Shown here in pieces: positions 1 through 12,154 of a stretch of 64,000 nt of DNA. The notes under the pieces were generated by a model that was not told the DNA's origin, searched no databases, and was given only the letters and a program-made list of their open reading frames with translations. Origin of the DNA: Liolophura sinensis (taxonomy: Eukaryota > Mollusca > Polyplacophora > Chitonida > Chitonidae). Position 1 is the first letter of the stretch, and every line of letters begins with the position of its first letter. The position numbers and the translations under genes are program-made. The stretch covers positions 18,676,017-18,740,016 of the forward strand of contig NC_088307.1 in the NCBI RefSeq assembly GCF_032854445.1, read 5' to 3'.

Positions 1-7
1 CCTTGCC

Positions 8-241
8 ATGTTAGGATATTTCGCTACCCCCCGTCCCACTGCCCTTTGGGAATGCCAGCTCACACTAAACTCTGACCACGTATGCATACATATGTACTTA
101 TTTCTTTCCCAATTTCTCCCACATTCTTGTAATCCAGAAACCAGTAGGCATATTTTTGTTTGGTTATTTATTTTGTTGTTTTCGTATGAAGTAATGTATT
201 CCATTTTACGATGTCGATCAGTTGTATGAGTGGAGGATAGT
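8..241. other. Unassigned sequence
   Basis: No repeat or exon signature was recognised. The open frame here has no splice or protein-family support. Confidence 0.4.
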
Positions 242-612
242 GTAGTCAAGAGGAAACCTGGGGTAGTAAAGAGGAAACCTGGAATAGTCAAGAAGAAACC
301 AGGGGTACTCAAGACGAAACCTGGGATAGTAAAGAGGTAACCTGTAATAGTCAAGAGGAAACCAGGGGTAGTCTAGAGGAAACCTCGTATAGTCATGAGA
401 AAATCCGGCAGAGCCCGACTGAAACCTAATCGAACACGGGGGAAATCTGGAAGAGCCGAGTGAAACAAAATAGAACAAGGAGGAAATCCGTTAGAGTACG
501 AATGGAACCGAACGGAACAAGGAAGAAATCCGGAAGATCCGAGTGAAACCTAATAGAACACGTAGGAAATCCCGTAGAGCCCCCGAGTGAAGCCGAGTAG
601 AACAGGGAGGAA
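242..612. repeat. Purine-rich minisatellite, 21-bp then 42-bp units
   Basis: Eight units of exactly 21 bp begin at 242, 263, 284, 305, 326, 347, 368 and 389 (type GTCAAGAGGAAACCTGG). They are followed by about five units of 41-42 bp from 410 to 612. The 42-bp unit (GGAAATCCGGAAGAGCC plus GTGAAACC) resembles the antisense middle of SINE1 (GGAAACCGGGCAGAGCCC plus GGAAACC). This suggests the array grew out of a SINE1 copy. Because 21 is a multiple of three, the minus strand stays open as a 7-residue DYPRFPL-type repeat, which I regard as incidental. Confidence 0.85.
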
Positions 613-860
613 TGAATGAAACCTGGTTGTAAATTTATCATATCTGTATAACATCTTCATTTAGAATATTAGTTTGCAAAGATGATATATTCCAAATGGT
701 AGTGACAAATACCCACCATACAAAATTTATTTTCAAATATCCTTTTGTCAAAAGTGAAGGACAAAATTGAAAACTGTATTATAGGAACCATGTTTACAAA
801 CATCTCTTCACGTTTTTTCGTGTGAAGTAATCACCATTTTTTAGTTTTTATAGTCATAAT

Positions 861-1026
861 CATAAATTATGAATGGAAGGCCAAACTACCTGGACGGACT
901 AGTGAATGTATAAACACACTTCTCGCTGTCCATGCCTGGGATAAAAATCATAAATGATGAATTGAAGGCCAACCGACCTGGACGGACAAGTGTGTGTATA
1001 AACACCTTTCTCTCTGTCCATCCCTA
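861..1026 (+). repeat. Direct duplication, two copies, 88-bp spacing
   Basis: Two diverged copies of one block begin at 861 and 949. Both contain GGAAGGCCAA or TGAAGGCCAA, then CCTGGACGGAC, then GTATAAACAC, then CTGTCCAT. No coding sense is visible. Confidence 0.8.
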
Positions 1027-2033
1027 AGGATCCCTGGCGAGGGTCAGACGGTCAATGGGGATTATTACATAGATGGTGGTTGATCATTTTCTCTTGTCAT
1101 CTTTACCAGCAACTCAAATCGGCTAAACTTTACGGCTAGAAATTATCGGCTAATTACGGTATAATCAAAATGAATACAAAGGTCTACAGCGCGGAGAGTA
1201 AAATCAGAGAGCGTAAATAGAGCATGATTTCGTAAGTTTTGGTGTGGTTGATTGGTTATAAACAGGTTTGGATTTCTACAGCCTATGATTTTACTTAAAA
1301 ACACATGCCCAGTGTCGAGTTAGGGGGCAGTTGATTAATAGTAAATCTGGATTAATCCGGTTTAGTGTCAAACTCTATACATCTGTTTACACGAGTCAAA
1401 CAAGTATTTTCCAGCAGAGAGGATTTTATTTGGTGAAATTAATACAGCTTTTGGATCAATGCCAGATTCAGTAGCTGTTCATTTCCCGCTATAAAGACAT
1501 ACATTTCAATATAAAGATGAGACATTTCACTGTATTAAACAAATCACTTTCGCCTTTATACCGAGAAATGAAACAGGCGATTACTGTTTTGTCTTCGGGG
1601 AAGACCCACGCACGTAAGCATTTATTAGACACGCTGACACCGACAATGCAACGCGGCTCAGCTAACGGACAGTTCAATACTACACTCCACACACTAATGG
1701 CGAACCGAAGAGCAAATGTTTACATGACATGATAGGCGATATAGGTGTTACCAACACCGTCTGTATTTGAATACAAATTTCAGTTAAATCTCCAGCGACA
1801 TAATCTTTGTCGCTGTGGTCACTGCACTACATGTCTCTTTACCACTGACGGTCTTCATTTAGAAGAACATTTGAAAAAAAAAAACAGATACGTAACAAAT
1901 CGATCACGTTTAGTTTTAATTCCCACCTTTCCTATAAGCACCTTCATAAAAATGGTAAGGTGATACTTATACAACCCCTATACCTTGACGGTGAGACAAT
2001 AACACAACATTTAGCGCCCATTTATCTGATTAT
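1027..2033. other. Unassigned sequence
   Basis: Nothing is recognised with confidence. A short AAAGTAAAATCAGAG-like piece near 1180-1215 may be a scrap of REP-B. Around 1330-1365 a TTAATCC motif recurs in inverted form. Two short open frames lie on opposite strands at 1489-1732 with no supporting signal. Confidence 0.3.
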
Positions 2034-2105
2034 TTGCCAGCATTATGGTGGGAGGAAACCAGACAGAGCCCGGGAAACCAATATTACCGGTAGGTTGGTG
2101 TCAGA
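2034..2105 (-). repeat. SINE1 remnant, antisense
   Basis: The stretch GCATTATGGTGGGAGGAAAC followed by CAGAGCCCGGGAAACC and TAGGTTGGTG matches the middle of the antisense SINE1 consensus. Head and tail are lost. Confidence 0.7.
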
Positions 2106-2339
2106 GATTCCCACATAAGTCGGTTCCATGCTACATGCATTAGAACACCCCATTCTCTGCCGTTACACGTCACACTGCTTATGCACTACCTCTGTGCTTT
2201 ACTATCATGGTTATTCAGAAATAGTTGCGTATTAAGCAAGAAACAAAAAGTGTACTTCTTGGACAGACTTGTTTTTCGGGATTGTTTTACACGGGCAATG
2301 TTTCTCATTTTGAAAAATAATCCATTAAACATACTGTAA

Positions 2340-2610
2340 ACAGGCATTGAAGTACCAAAATGTCGACCAAAATGAACGCTCCGGGTCCAGTTTCCACGAC
2401 CACGTTCAACACAAACCACCAACGAACGAAGAAAGTACATTTATACCACGAAATCAAGGCAGATTCATACAAAGAAAAGCAGTCAGTAGTTTTCAATGAT
2501 GTTGGAAAGACGGCATGAATGTTCTAGGCGAATGAATGAAATTAATATCCAAACTGTATACCATGCTGGTAATTAAGTCGTTGTTAATCAAAATCCGTAT
2601 CTCACACCCC
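2340..2610 (+). repeat. REP-A dispersed repeat, copy 1
   Basis: A diverged copy of a roughly 350-bp family found at least ten times in this window. Anchors seen here are CGTTCAACACAAACCACCAA, GAACGAAGAAAGTA, GCAGTCAG, ATGTTGGAAAGACG and TGTTCTAGGCGAATGA. Just downstream CCCACCCCTGTGTGAAAGTT is duplicated in tandem (about 2607-2650). Confidence 0.75.
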
Positions 2611-2760
2611 TGTGTGAAAGTTTTCCCACCCCTGTGTGAAAGTTTTTTTTTCCAGAGAAGTAAATGAATCTCTTGCATCGACATGATTTGTATTCCGAGA
2701 GGGAGGATTGGCGTATTTATTCCACGGCGTCTTTGATGTGGACAAGCCGATTCATAACAT

Positions 2761-3095
2761 AAAGATATGCGTCGAAACAGACATTCGTATACTAGCTGTC
2801 AACCAAGATGGACGTTCCAGGTTAACAATCACAAGGCCAATTCCCATAACGACGTTTAACACAAACTACCAAAGAACTAAGAAAGCACGAAAATATGACG
2901 GAATCATGCAAAAAGAAGCAGTTTGCAGTTTTCAGTGATGTTGGAAAATACGCAAGGTATGTTCTAGGCGACTGTGTATCATGCTATAATATAAATTGTT
3001 GATAGTAATCTATGTATCTGAGTTGTGCTTTTATTGCAACTAATCTAACTAATTGGCGATATAATCAAGCAAGATGAATAGAATTCCCCTGTAGC
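2761..3095 (+). repeat. REP-A dispersed repeat, copy 2, near full length
   Basis: Starts at ATGCGTCGAAACAGACATTC. It runs through GATGGACGTTCCAGG, CAATTCCCATAACGACG, ATGTTCTAGGCGA and TATGTATCTGAGTTG to a GATGAATA end. I see no terminal inverted repeats, A/B boxes or poly(A) tail, so the class is undecided. Confidence 0.8.
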
Positions 3096-4845
3096 CTGTA
3101 ATATAATAGACCTGAATCGATGGCAGTATGATGACATCCAGTGAATGACCTGCTGCACGCTTGACATTTCCATCTCTGTTAGCATTTCCTTCTAGCACAC
3201 TGATCTGTACCTCTTGCATCTTTAAATTTTCTTTTTAACTTTCTTTCCTATTTAGTTCACATGCTTGCTTGCTTGTGTGAAACCGGCGAAGTGATGACTT
3301 ACGTAACATACCTTGGATCTCCATGGTAACCGCGGCATAGTAAGACAAGAAACACAGCTTTGATTGTTCACGATCAGCAGAACTGAAAATGCCTTGTCTC
3401 TATAACATACTCCTCTCCTTACAGCGTTGACCTCCATATTCGATCAACAATAGAGGGTGGCACAACCTACTTTTGGCAGCCATATTGAAGTACTGTGACT
3501 ATACAAGCTTATATTAACTGGGCTCCAATAAGGTTGACTGGCTATTGTTCAGCTAAATGCATCCCCTCTATAGCTGGGATATACTCCTTGACAACATGAT
3601 ATATTTACAGAGCATATATTTGCGTTTCATTTAGCAATTATTAATTCGGCAGATTACCGAATGATGTGAGCTAAAGCTTTATATATCTCCTGGAGCGTGG
3701 TATTTCAAATGGTTTTTTTTTTTCAGACAGATTCGGCACACACCAATGCGGTCAACCGCCATTTAACCTGTGCAGCGTAATTTTTGTACTTTTTCTGGTG
3801 AAAATAATGTGGACAGAGTCAATAAAAGACGTAAAGGGGTCATAAGAGGAATAAATAATAAAAAAGGATAGCAAACTCGAGAAATTCAAGGTCAATGTTG
3901 ACACAGAACTATAGAATACTAGTGACGTACATGTAACACACGTTTTATAGACATAGCGTACAGCCATAATGTTTATCGCGCTGTATGCATAGCATGCACC
4001 GGTACTGCCAGCAAATTGCTGGAAGCGAATCACTCTTAATCCGTTTAATGGTTCTGTATCAGTTGCCTTGTGGCCAATGCAATACAGTGATGTCAGTTTG
4101 CCATTTATTAGAAGTCTCTGGTGTACAAGTACTCAAAATGCTGTGTTCTCTTTCGTAGAAGTAATGGCTCTCCATACTTTGGCGTATATAAAGGTTTAAA
4201 AGAAAAAACACCACCAGGCTTAATGTATAAATGCCATCTATAAAGTATCACACGTTAAGCGTAAAAAGCAAAACTTTTTGTGTTTGTGATGTTGCATAAC
4301 TAAAATGTTATCCATTTTGACCAATCAGGCAAGAGTTATCCCTGTAACCCGGGAATGCAGCTGTTTCCGCCCTTACGTCCCCCGATCCCTGGTTTGCCTT
4401 TTAACTATATTCGTGGGATGTGAGTGACATCATGCTTCCTGTTGTTTGAACATGGCACATCCCATGTAGTTGTATTATAGGATCTGAAACTCGATTCTAA
4501 AGGTCTAGAAATTCAGGACGCCAAATCTGTGGAGCCCATGCAGTCGACGGCGACAGAATATTGTGTTGTTCGGAAACATAGGCGAAGGTTATGCCCCAGG
4601 TTTCCAAGCAGCCGGAGATGGCTGTATATGGGCCGGGTATAACCTGTAGATATACGGGAGGTATATAGAATTAAGAAAAATTCCTCACTCGTGCTAATGT
4701 TTCAAGCGCTCGATCAAATCCATCTGTCGCTGTCTTTTCTGTGGCCTTAAGTCGGGTGAATGTCAGGTAAAATGGATTACAAATGTGTGCCGGTGAAGAG
4801 ATTTGCCTTCTGAAAGATATATTGCTTTTGAGGTCAACGAATCAA
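3096..4845. other. Unassigned sequence with one cryptic splice-bounded segment
   Basis: No gene family was recognised. On the minus strand 3382-3312 (71 bp) is bounded by ATTTTCAG and a GTATGT donor and contains ACCATGG, so a first coding exon is conceivable but unsupported. The stretch 4315-4650 is GC-richer and contains GACCAATCAGG, a CCAAT-type motif. No ORF or repeat explains it. Confidence 0.25.
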
Positions 4846-4972
4846 CGCGTCAAAACAGACATTCGTATAACAGGCGACAACTTAAAAGGACGTTCCATGT
4901 CAATAATCGCAAGACCAATTCCCAAAACAACGTTTAACACAAACCACCATAGAAAAGTCACACTAAGCTAAG
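4846..4972 (+). repeat. REP-A, copy 3, truncated
   Basis: Only the 5' part of REP-A is present: ACGCGTCAAAACAGACATTC, then GGACGTTCCATGTCAATAAT, then CAACGTTTAACACAAACCAC. It breaks off at about 4972. Confidence 0.75.
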
Positions 4973-5622
4973 TTTTATTGTAAGGCGCATATAATTATGC
5001 AGTATATAAAGTACGAAATAGCGTCGATTAAAGAACAAAAATATTTACATGCGGTTGATGTTATGTAATAAGTGTAGCCGATGAAATAGGCCCAGCTAAA
5101 ATATTCGTTGATAACCATCAGCCTACTCTATGCCGCTAAATGCATATGATAATATTCTTTTGCTGGAACGCTGGAATTTGGAACGTGTTTTGTCTTACGA
5201 ATTCCACCGTGAATATATGACAATGTCTTTAATAGACATTTATTACGAAGCTAAACTGATGTCCCCTTTCTCAACTGAATGTAATTGTGATATGCTGTTA
5301 GATGAAGTAAAAATAGAGTTGAGCTTTCATTGGAAGAATACTGTATATAAACTGTATATAACTTCAAATAATACATTTAAACTTATCTAACATATAGCTT
5401 CACATATGTGAAGAAATATAACACGAGAATTTCTTCTGTGGTTGAAATTAATCTCCCCCTCCAACATTACCGGTACCTCTGAAAAAAAAAACAGGATGTA
5501 ATCATAGGAATCGAACTCGTTATCCTATTCGACACAACTGTTTCAAGGCACGCGTTTTGAAATCGTTAGAAACCAGGAAATATTATGACGAATATATAGT
5601 TCCTCTGAACTTCCAAATTATT

Positions 5623-5624
<2 letters not shown>
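4973..5624. other. Unassigned AT-rich sequence
   Basis: An 86-codon open frame at 5130-5390 (+) has no recognisable family, no splice context and AT-driven composition, so I treat it as chance. Nothing else is seen. Confidence 0.3.

Positions 5625-5671
<47 letters not shown>
5625..5671. repeat. Homopolymer T tract, 47 bp
   Basis: An unbroken T run. It could be the poly(A) tail of an old retrocopy in antisense orientation. However, no retrocopy body is recognised beside it, and a foldback element starts 7 bp downstream. Confidence 0.9.
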
Positions 5672-5677
5672 CGATTT

Positions 5678-5787
5678 ATAAAAATATGATTGCGTGAACC
5701 AACGCGATGCTTCGTTATATCTTACTACCCCCTAACTAGACTCCAAATATGTGGAGATTATTTTGGTTCACGTATTCATATTTTTAT
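5678..5787. mobile_element. Short foldback (MITE-like) element, 110 bp
   Basis: Arms of 25 bp at 5678-5702 and 5763-5787 are inverted repeats with about two mismatches, both carrying GTGAACCAA at the inner end. About 60 bp lies between them. No target duplication could be assigned. Confidence 0.6.
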
Positions 5788-6123
5788 TGTGAAGGGAATT
5801 CCCACAGAAAAACCCCTTAAATTAGCAAAATCTGCATTTGACCCTATTTTTGTCTTTTGATTAAACAAAAAGTATAAATCACATCACTCCAATTTTGCAT
5901 ACACATGTTCTTCAGTAATTGTACTTCATATTCAAGTATGTTTTACTTGTTTCCCTGCATGAGAAAATTACGCCTCACTGCTGCACCGAAGTGAGATGAT
6001 TTCCTATCCAGTAGCCAGGGGTCATTTTGTTGAATTGTGTGTGACTGCCCAGAGCTAGAATATCTTAACTTAAGGAGATGTGCAATTGTTGATCTATAAC
6101 CTGTATGTTTATTCATATTTAGT

Positions 6124-6430
6124 GAAATATTATTTATTTATTTATTTATTTGATTGGTGTTTTACGCAGTACTCATTGAAATATTAGTAAACATGGTAGG
6201 CCCTATACCAATATCTCCTCGTTTCCGTGTGGAAGATTTGCAATCCTTTATTTATTTCAGTTGGGTTTTAAAGCCTCACTCAAGAATTTTTGACCTATTC
6301 CGGCTTGTAAAACGTGGATACCGGGATGCTTGGAGAAAACTGCCGCTATTCGGACGTAAAAGAGCCAAGAAACAAGCGAGGACTGGATTCGAACTCGTGG
6401 CCCCATGAACCAAGAATCAGGGAACTTGCA
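6124..6430 (-). repeat. Decayed SINE sequence, antisense
   Basis: 6124-6180 has (ATTT)n and GATTGGTGTTTTACGCAGTA, the antisense SINE1-type tail. A second tail-like segment follows at 6240-6290 (CTCAAGAATTTTTGACC). Near 6383 GGATTCGAACTCGTGGCCCC is an antisense Pol III B-box-like motif, as in a tRNA-derived SINE head. Confidence 0.55.
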
Positions 6431-7634
6431 GCAAAATCCATTATATAGTCGTGTTTTGCAGCAAGAGACGCTCCAAATGTTTGCTTCACATTGCGATTAT
6501 ATACTGAAGTTTCAAGCAGCATACACAGCACAATTACAGAGATACCGTCCTATATAAAAGACAGGCCAAACGAAAATTCATGTTTAAGACATGGTGATAG
6601 GGGTAAGTTTGTCAAGAGATGCAATGCAAATCAGGAAACGAGACTAACTTGCTGACCCGGTCACACCCGTTCTGTATTTCCTAGTTCCGGCTTAGAGATA
6701 TTTGTGTGGACCAATAGGAATGTGTCACACTCGCTTGACCAGGATGTCTTGCGCTTAGACAGTTCTGTTATATTTAGAGCTGAGTTTTTTTAATTAAAGT
6801 TTAATTAATACTAGTGAGAATATCCGGCTTGCTTTGTTTGTTTGGCCTCTTCGTTTTATGGTTTGAGCTCTGTCTTCAGAGGCGAGAAAATGCCATTTTA
6901 TTTGATATAACCCAAAGTTTCACATTATTATAGATTAAGGGTCATAGTTCAAAGTCAGTTTAAGAAAAAAAGGAAGCAAACTGCGATTTGTCCAGAACTC
7001 AGCCAAAATATTTGCGCCTCGTGCACACAAATTCATTTTTGCATAGTGTTGACAGAAAAACTGTTTATTTATCATTTTGTCTGGTGTTAACGTTTTACCC
7101 ATGACTTCTAACCACTTGCCAAACTATCACACTTTTGACGATGCTCTGGTTTTACTCTCCAAGCTGCATAACCCAGGGTTCTGCTGGTTGATTGCGCATC
7201 CCCGAGGTCTGGTTCCTTTGTATTGTTTTATTGCTATTTTGCATGTTAAATGTAATGACAACACAGCATTTTGAGTAATTCTAGATCTGTGACTTGAATT
7301 GCAACTATCATCAGTGCATTTCCGTGATTAAATTCTGTTTGGTCCATGCTACCAGTGGACGAGTGATTTTCCTGCTATTTAAGTATCCACGTTAACACTT
7401 AGAAAAAACTTTAAATGAGGTAAACTGACGAGTGATCGTATTTCACCGGTTACATTCTCTATGCTTGTTACATAACAGAAGCAATGTTTGTTACATAACA
7501 TAAGCAATGTAATAATGCCTATGTTTTCTGTGTGTGAAGTATGCACATGTCACATCCAGCATACATTTACACATCTGTCTGATCTCAGTTTGATGGCTTC
7601 CAGAAAAACGGATCTTTCCTTTTTCTGTGTGTGT
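6431..7634. other. Unassigned sequence
   Basis: No gene signal is seen. A short TATTTCACCGGTTAC motif at about 7439 is a REP-B scrap. ACCAATAGGAATGTG near 6710 is a CCAAT-like motif without context. Confidence 0.3.
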
Positions 7635-7660
7635 GGGGGGGGGGGGGAGGGGGGGGGGGG
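7635..7660 (+). repeat. G-rich tract
   Basis: Thirteen Gs, one A and twelve Gs follow a (GT)n stretch. It is a simple repeat with G-quadruplex potential on the plus strand. The proline-rich minus-strand frames across it are artefacts. Confidence 0.9.
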
Positions 7661-8649
7661 TTAAGATGAGAGGAGGATGGGTGAGACAGAAGTAACCTTT
7701 CACCGGAACAGGGAATGCAAGGCTGAACAAAGCGGAAGTCAGATAGGAAAATTTGGCTGCATTTCATCTGCATGGAGGTATTTTTCTTGATACCATTTAG
7801 CTAGTTCCGTGAAAAGGATGAGCGTTTTCAAGGCCCAAAACCCGAACAGCCAGAATAAACTTATTATACAACTTATGACAGATATTTATTGTTATTACTT
7901 ACTATACTACTTTCTGTAGATTTTGATATCATTTCTTATTTCTTATACTTACTTACTATAGATTTGCTGATAGATGTTGTTCAGGTTTCTTTATATCAAC
8001 GCCGTAGTCCTATAGGACGTTGATGTTGTAGTATTTGAGCGGACTACGTTTACTCGACAGCGTGCCAAAAGCAAAGTCCAGGTGCTAAAGTAGATCCTCA
8101 CATTTTACTGAGAACAAAGTGTATATTAAGTTAGCAAATAAATGATTCGATTGTTAGCAGGACGTTGCTAAATAAGCTAATTTACTTCTGAATCTCGTCT
8201 TATTGTTAGATTTCTTGGTCCAACATCGAATGTAGTTCAAATGTCGATTATAAATACGTTTCAAATGTCGACTAAATCTGTTCCAGTTTTCGTCTGAATC
8301 TGTTTCAAATATCGACTTTCCGATTATTATGTTTACTCTAAATGACCTAAAACTTCGTCCATGATTAAATTGTTTATTTTGCCCGATTTTGAGAGTTCTG
8401 TTGCTTTTGAAAAGGTGTTTGGTTAATTTGGAATGTGTGATGGTATCCTGCGGTGAAAATATAAGTTTCAGTACCAAAAGTAATATTTTTCATGACATAT
8501 ATGTATCTCTAAACATGCATTTTACGATCGACTTTTAGGTCATTTAGGTTAATTATTTTTGAACGGTCTTAAGTTTTGTCCCTACTTCATATGCCTTATA
8601 TGTTTGACAGAACGACGTCATTGTTGTTATTGTTTTTGATCGTGTATGA
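7661..8649. other. Unassigned sequence
   Basis: Nothing is recognised. Around 8220-8330 a short motif of the type TTTCAAATGTCGAC recurs three to four times. It keeps a minus-strand frame (8154-8477) open without looking like protein. Confidence 0.3.
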
Positions 8650-9020
8650 ATATATGCGTTGAAACGTACATTCGTTTGCCAGCCGTCAGCCAATAAGGGC
8701 GTTTTGGTTCAGCACTCACAAGGTCAATTCCCAAAACGACGTTTAACACAAACTACCAAAGAACTAAGAAAGTATATAAAGTACGAAAATATGACGGAAT
8801 CATACAAAGAGAAGTGGTCAAGCGGGCAGTTTTCAGTGATGAAAGACGCAAGACATGTTCTAGGCGACTGAGTGAAATCCGTATTCAAGTTGTGTACCAT
8901 GCTAGAATATAAGTTGTCGATGATAAAATATGTATCTCAGTTGCGCTTTTATTGCAGCTATTCATATATACAAAGTGACGATCTAATTGAACACGATGAA
9001 TATAAAGCCCTAGCCCCGGG
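8650..9020 (+). repeat. REP-A, copy 4, longest copy
   Basis: Nearly the full family: TATGCGTTGAAACGTACATT, CCAAAACGACGTTTAACACA, GAACTAAGAAAGTATA, TGTTCTAGGCGACTGAG, TATGTATCTCAGTTGCGC and an end at AACACGATGAATA. This copy is best suited for defining the family boundaries. Confidence 0.8.
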
Positions 9021-11942
9021 TTAAGCGGCATCGGACACAGTTATGAAGCAGAGCTCGTGACTGCACATTTAGCACTTGATTTGTTCTTGTTGTGATACAT
9101 AGCTGTTTCTTCCGGCTAACCTTATATATGCAGGATGTCGTCCGAATCTCATACTAATCTGACACAGCTGTCAAACACATGATTAATATTCTATCCCTTC
9201 ATTTACAGACAAGTATTGGATTAGTCCTAGTCTGAAACAGGGATATTCCCTCTTCCCAATGTTTTGCGGTCTTGGTGACGATATTAGGCGGTTGACAGAG
9301 GTCAACAGCACACTATTCAAAACATAGTCCAGGTCTTGAACTGGTAAAGAAATGTTCCTAGTCAAATTCCTAAAGGCTAGAGCTCGTATATACATATTTA
9401 TCAAAGCGACTTAATATGAAAGATTTAACTCATAAATTGTTCTCAAGGGCCCTAGGAAAGAACTCAAATTGTGGTTGGTGCTTTGTCTTTCATAAAACAA
9501 TCGATGTACAAACTTAACGTCACAAAGTAAACATTTTAAATGCAGCTTTGTTTGTTTTGACTCAAGCCTGAAGACGTTTGATAAATATGGGTATCGTTTC
9601 ATTAATAAAATTATCACCCCAATCTCTTGAAAAATATACATACTATATTCACCTAATGTTTGGTATACAAGAATGCGCTTTCCGAAACACGTGTAGGTTT
9701 TAAAATCATGTTTTTTTTTCTGATGAAAAAAAATAATCAAACTTCACAAAAAAACTCTTATGCGGACTTATAAGATTAAAAGCTGGATAAGACCGAATCA
9801 AGCAAAATGTGTAATTTGAAAAATGATTTAGATAATAAAAAACTCTAGGTCAAATACAGTGAATTTAACATAAAATATTGTGGTTTAGGTCAGCTTACAC
9901 GAAGTTTGTTGGCAATGACTTGTCTTCTGCAAATATGGGGCGTGTACACTCTGGGCTCCTTCCTCCTCCTTCCATGAAACTCCAGTAGTTGGAGGGAAAC
10001 ATCGTTGTGGTTAGTGCTAAATTTCAATCAGTCAATCCAATTAAATCATGTATAGCCTGGGATTTTGGTTTAGATTTGCCCCGCATGTAGTCATGAAAGG
10101 TCGAAGGTGCGAAATTTCGACGACGAGGCGAGATTTTTGCGTTGGATTCTTGGCTATGTTTATTAAATTGATTTCGCATCGTCGTCAAGTTTAGATATCT
10201 GTAACATTACTACTTCCTCTGTGGATTGAGTGAGTTGGCAAGAAAACACGACGATTTTCTTCTCCCATGCATAGCGGACATTGACTTAATACATTTTATT
10301 ACATTTTATTATACATTTATTACTCTAAATTGGTCATGTTTCTTTTTCAGATTACTATTTTGAATTCAAAATGGCCGCTCGTTTTCCATTGTCTGTCGTT
10401 TTCATTTGCATACTTCCTGAGTTAAGATTCGTCTTATTATATAACTTAACCTCTCAAAAACAAACCATTAGATGGTGTCATGCTCTGATAATTTGCTATG
10501 GCCCCTACGGGCATCCGTAGACTGTGAGCTAACGTAACAAAGCAACTTTTAGTGTTATGGGATGTACAGTTCTGCTAGCCTCAGACCACCATTAATTTTC
10601 CATAAGTGACAATGTTAACGTTTAGTACTGTAGCTCAGTCCCAAACATTCCGTGGCCAATAAGCTTTGGTGCATATTTGGCCCAGCCTGTGGGAAAGCAG
10701 CCAAAAAAATCTTGACATAGGTTGACAGTCAAAATGTGGTCCTTTCTATGCCAGCAGCCGGGAGGGGTGCATACCAACACCAAGGGGACGTCACTCGCGG
10801 CCTCATCACCACCTATCGCCTTGTGTTCTCTCGCTCAGAATTTCAAACTTTCATCATTAAAACTCATACCTGCCCAAAGCTTAGACAATTTCCATCATTT
10901 TGATACCAAGCATGCACCTGCACACCAAAAATGGAAGGCTTGCAGCGAAAAAAGACTTATACCCTAAAATACATACAATTACATTCGTCCTCCCGAGAAA
11001 CGGAAGTGCTCGTGGGATCCTGGTTCCTGCTGGGGGTAATGAAGACATGTAAAACCTCGAGAGTGTGTTGTCTGATTCTGTTACTATATTCCATCCTAAT
11101 TTATGCAGAATGAGCAGAACCCAACAGATGGTTCTCTTGCAAGACGAAAACCTAGACAAATGATCTCGACTTTTCGAATTACAGCTTAATTAGGCTATGT
11201 GCTCTGTCAGTTGATCGAGGCCCTGTGTGCATAGCGTTCTCCACCTGGATACCTATGCCGTTGCATATTTGGTATGGACCTTTTCCATGGCTTTAAACGA
11301 CATTCAGATACTAAGGTTATTTACACATCTTACCACTTGTATTCCTACTAAGCCAGAAGGACTTCCCTGAATATCATCCGACTGAGGATCATGTTAAATG
11401 CTGAACACAAGATGTATTTGAAAAACTAAATACAACGGGCCAAAAATTCCCATATTACGTAATGGTAATGATCTATTACATCTGTTTGTATATAGTGAAG
11501 AGTTATTTTGTCGTTTTCACAAATACACAGAATTAAGACTTTCTTTTTTCAGCATGCGCGGAAGGAATTGTGACCTGACTCATTAGCCCTTGTCATTTTA
11601 ATTCATGTGCTAGTGGACAAACGTGCAGGTAAGATCCTACATACTTGTCCTTGCTAATTACTATGTTAAATTCAAGCAGAAACACTAACACGCTTGAGTA
11701 CAGCTCTATACCCAGCAAAATGCCATATGATAGACCAGTACAAAACTGTCCAGAAAATAGTTCAACTTATTTGTTCAGATTTTTTTCAACCTAGTGAAAT
11801 ATTTTAGAAAGATTCGATTCTTCGGTGGCCGTTTCCGATCATGCATATTGTGTCCTGTTACGTAATATCTGTTACCCCACATTACCTCAGTTGCATAAAT
11901 TGTAGAACTTTGGACGTCCGCTTCCTTCCTTGGCGTTCAGCA
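9021..11942. other. Unassigned sequence, no confident gene
   Basis: No repeat family was recognised with certainty. A 49-codon ATG frame at 10371-10520 (+) follows a good acceptor (TTTCTTTTTCAG, ending 10350). It has a Kozak-like AAAATGGCC and a hydrophobic N terminus, but no donor or homology. The stretch 10730-11160 is GC-richer with overlapping short frames on both strands and may be decayed SINE. Confidence 0.25.
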
Positions 11943-12150
11943 TTAAAGGGTTAGTTGACCCTTATCAGTATAATGGCTCGGGTGGATCGGCTTACTTGCC
12001 TTCTGAGGTCGTCTCAGTGAAGCAGCACTAGATAAAAGAGCGATGGAAATCCGTCCTGCAACAAGGAGGCACATTACATGCACTCTAAGGGCTCTTACGA
12101 CTGAAAAATTGTTAAGTGCGACGTTAAACCCCAAGCACTCACTCACTCAC
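11943..12150 (+). repeat. SINE3 (tail with CACTCACTC)
   Basis: The body contains GTGAAGCAGCACTAGATAAA, GGAAATCCGTCC and ACATTACATGCACTCTAAGG. The tail is TTGTTAAGTGCGACGTTAAA, CCCCAAG, then (CACT)n. A second copy lies at 52370-52545. The tail is related to that of SINE1 and SINE2. Confidence 0.8.
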
Positions 12151-12154
12151 TTAT

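Noticed and set aside
7491-7773. Proline-rich protein on the minus strand
   Set aside because: The proline run comes from the G-rich tract at 7635-7660.
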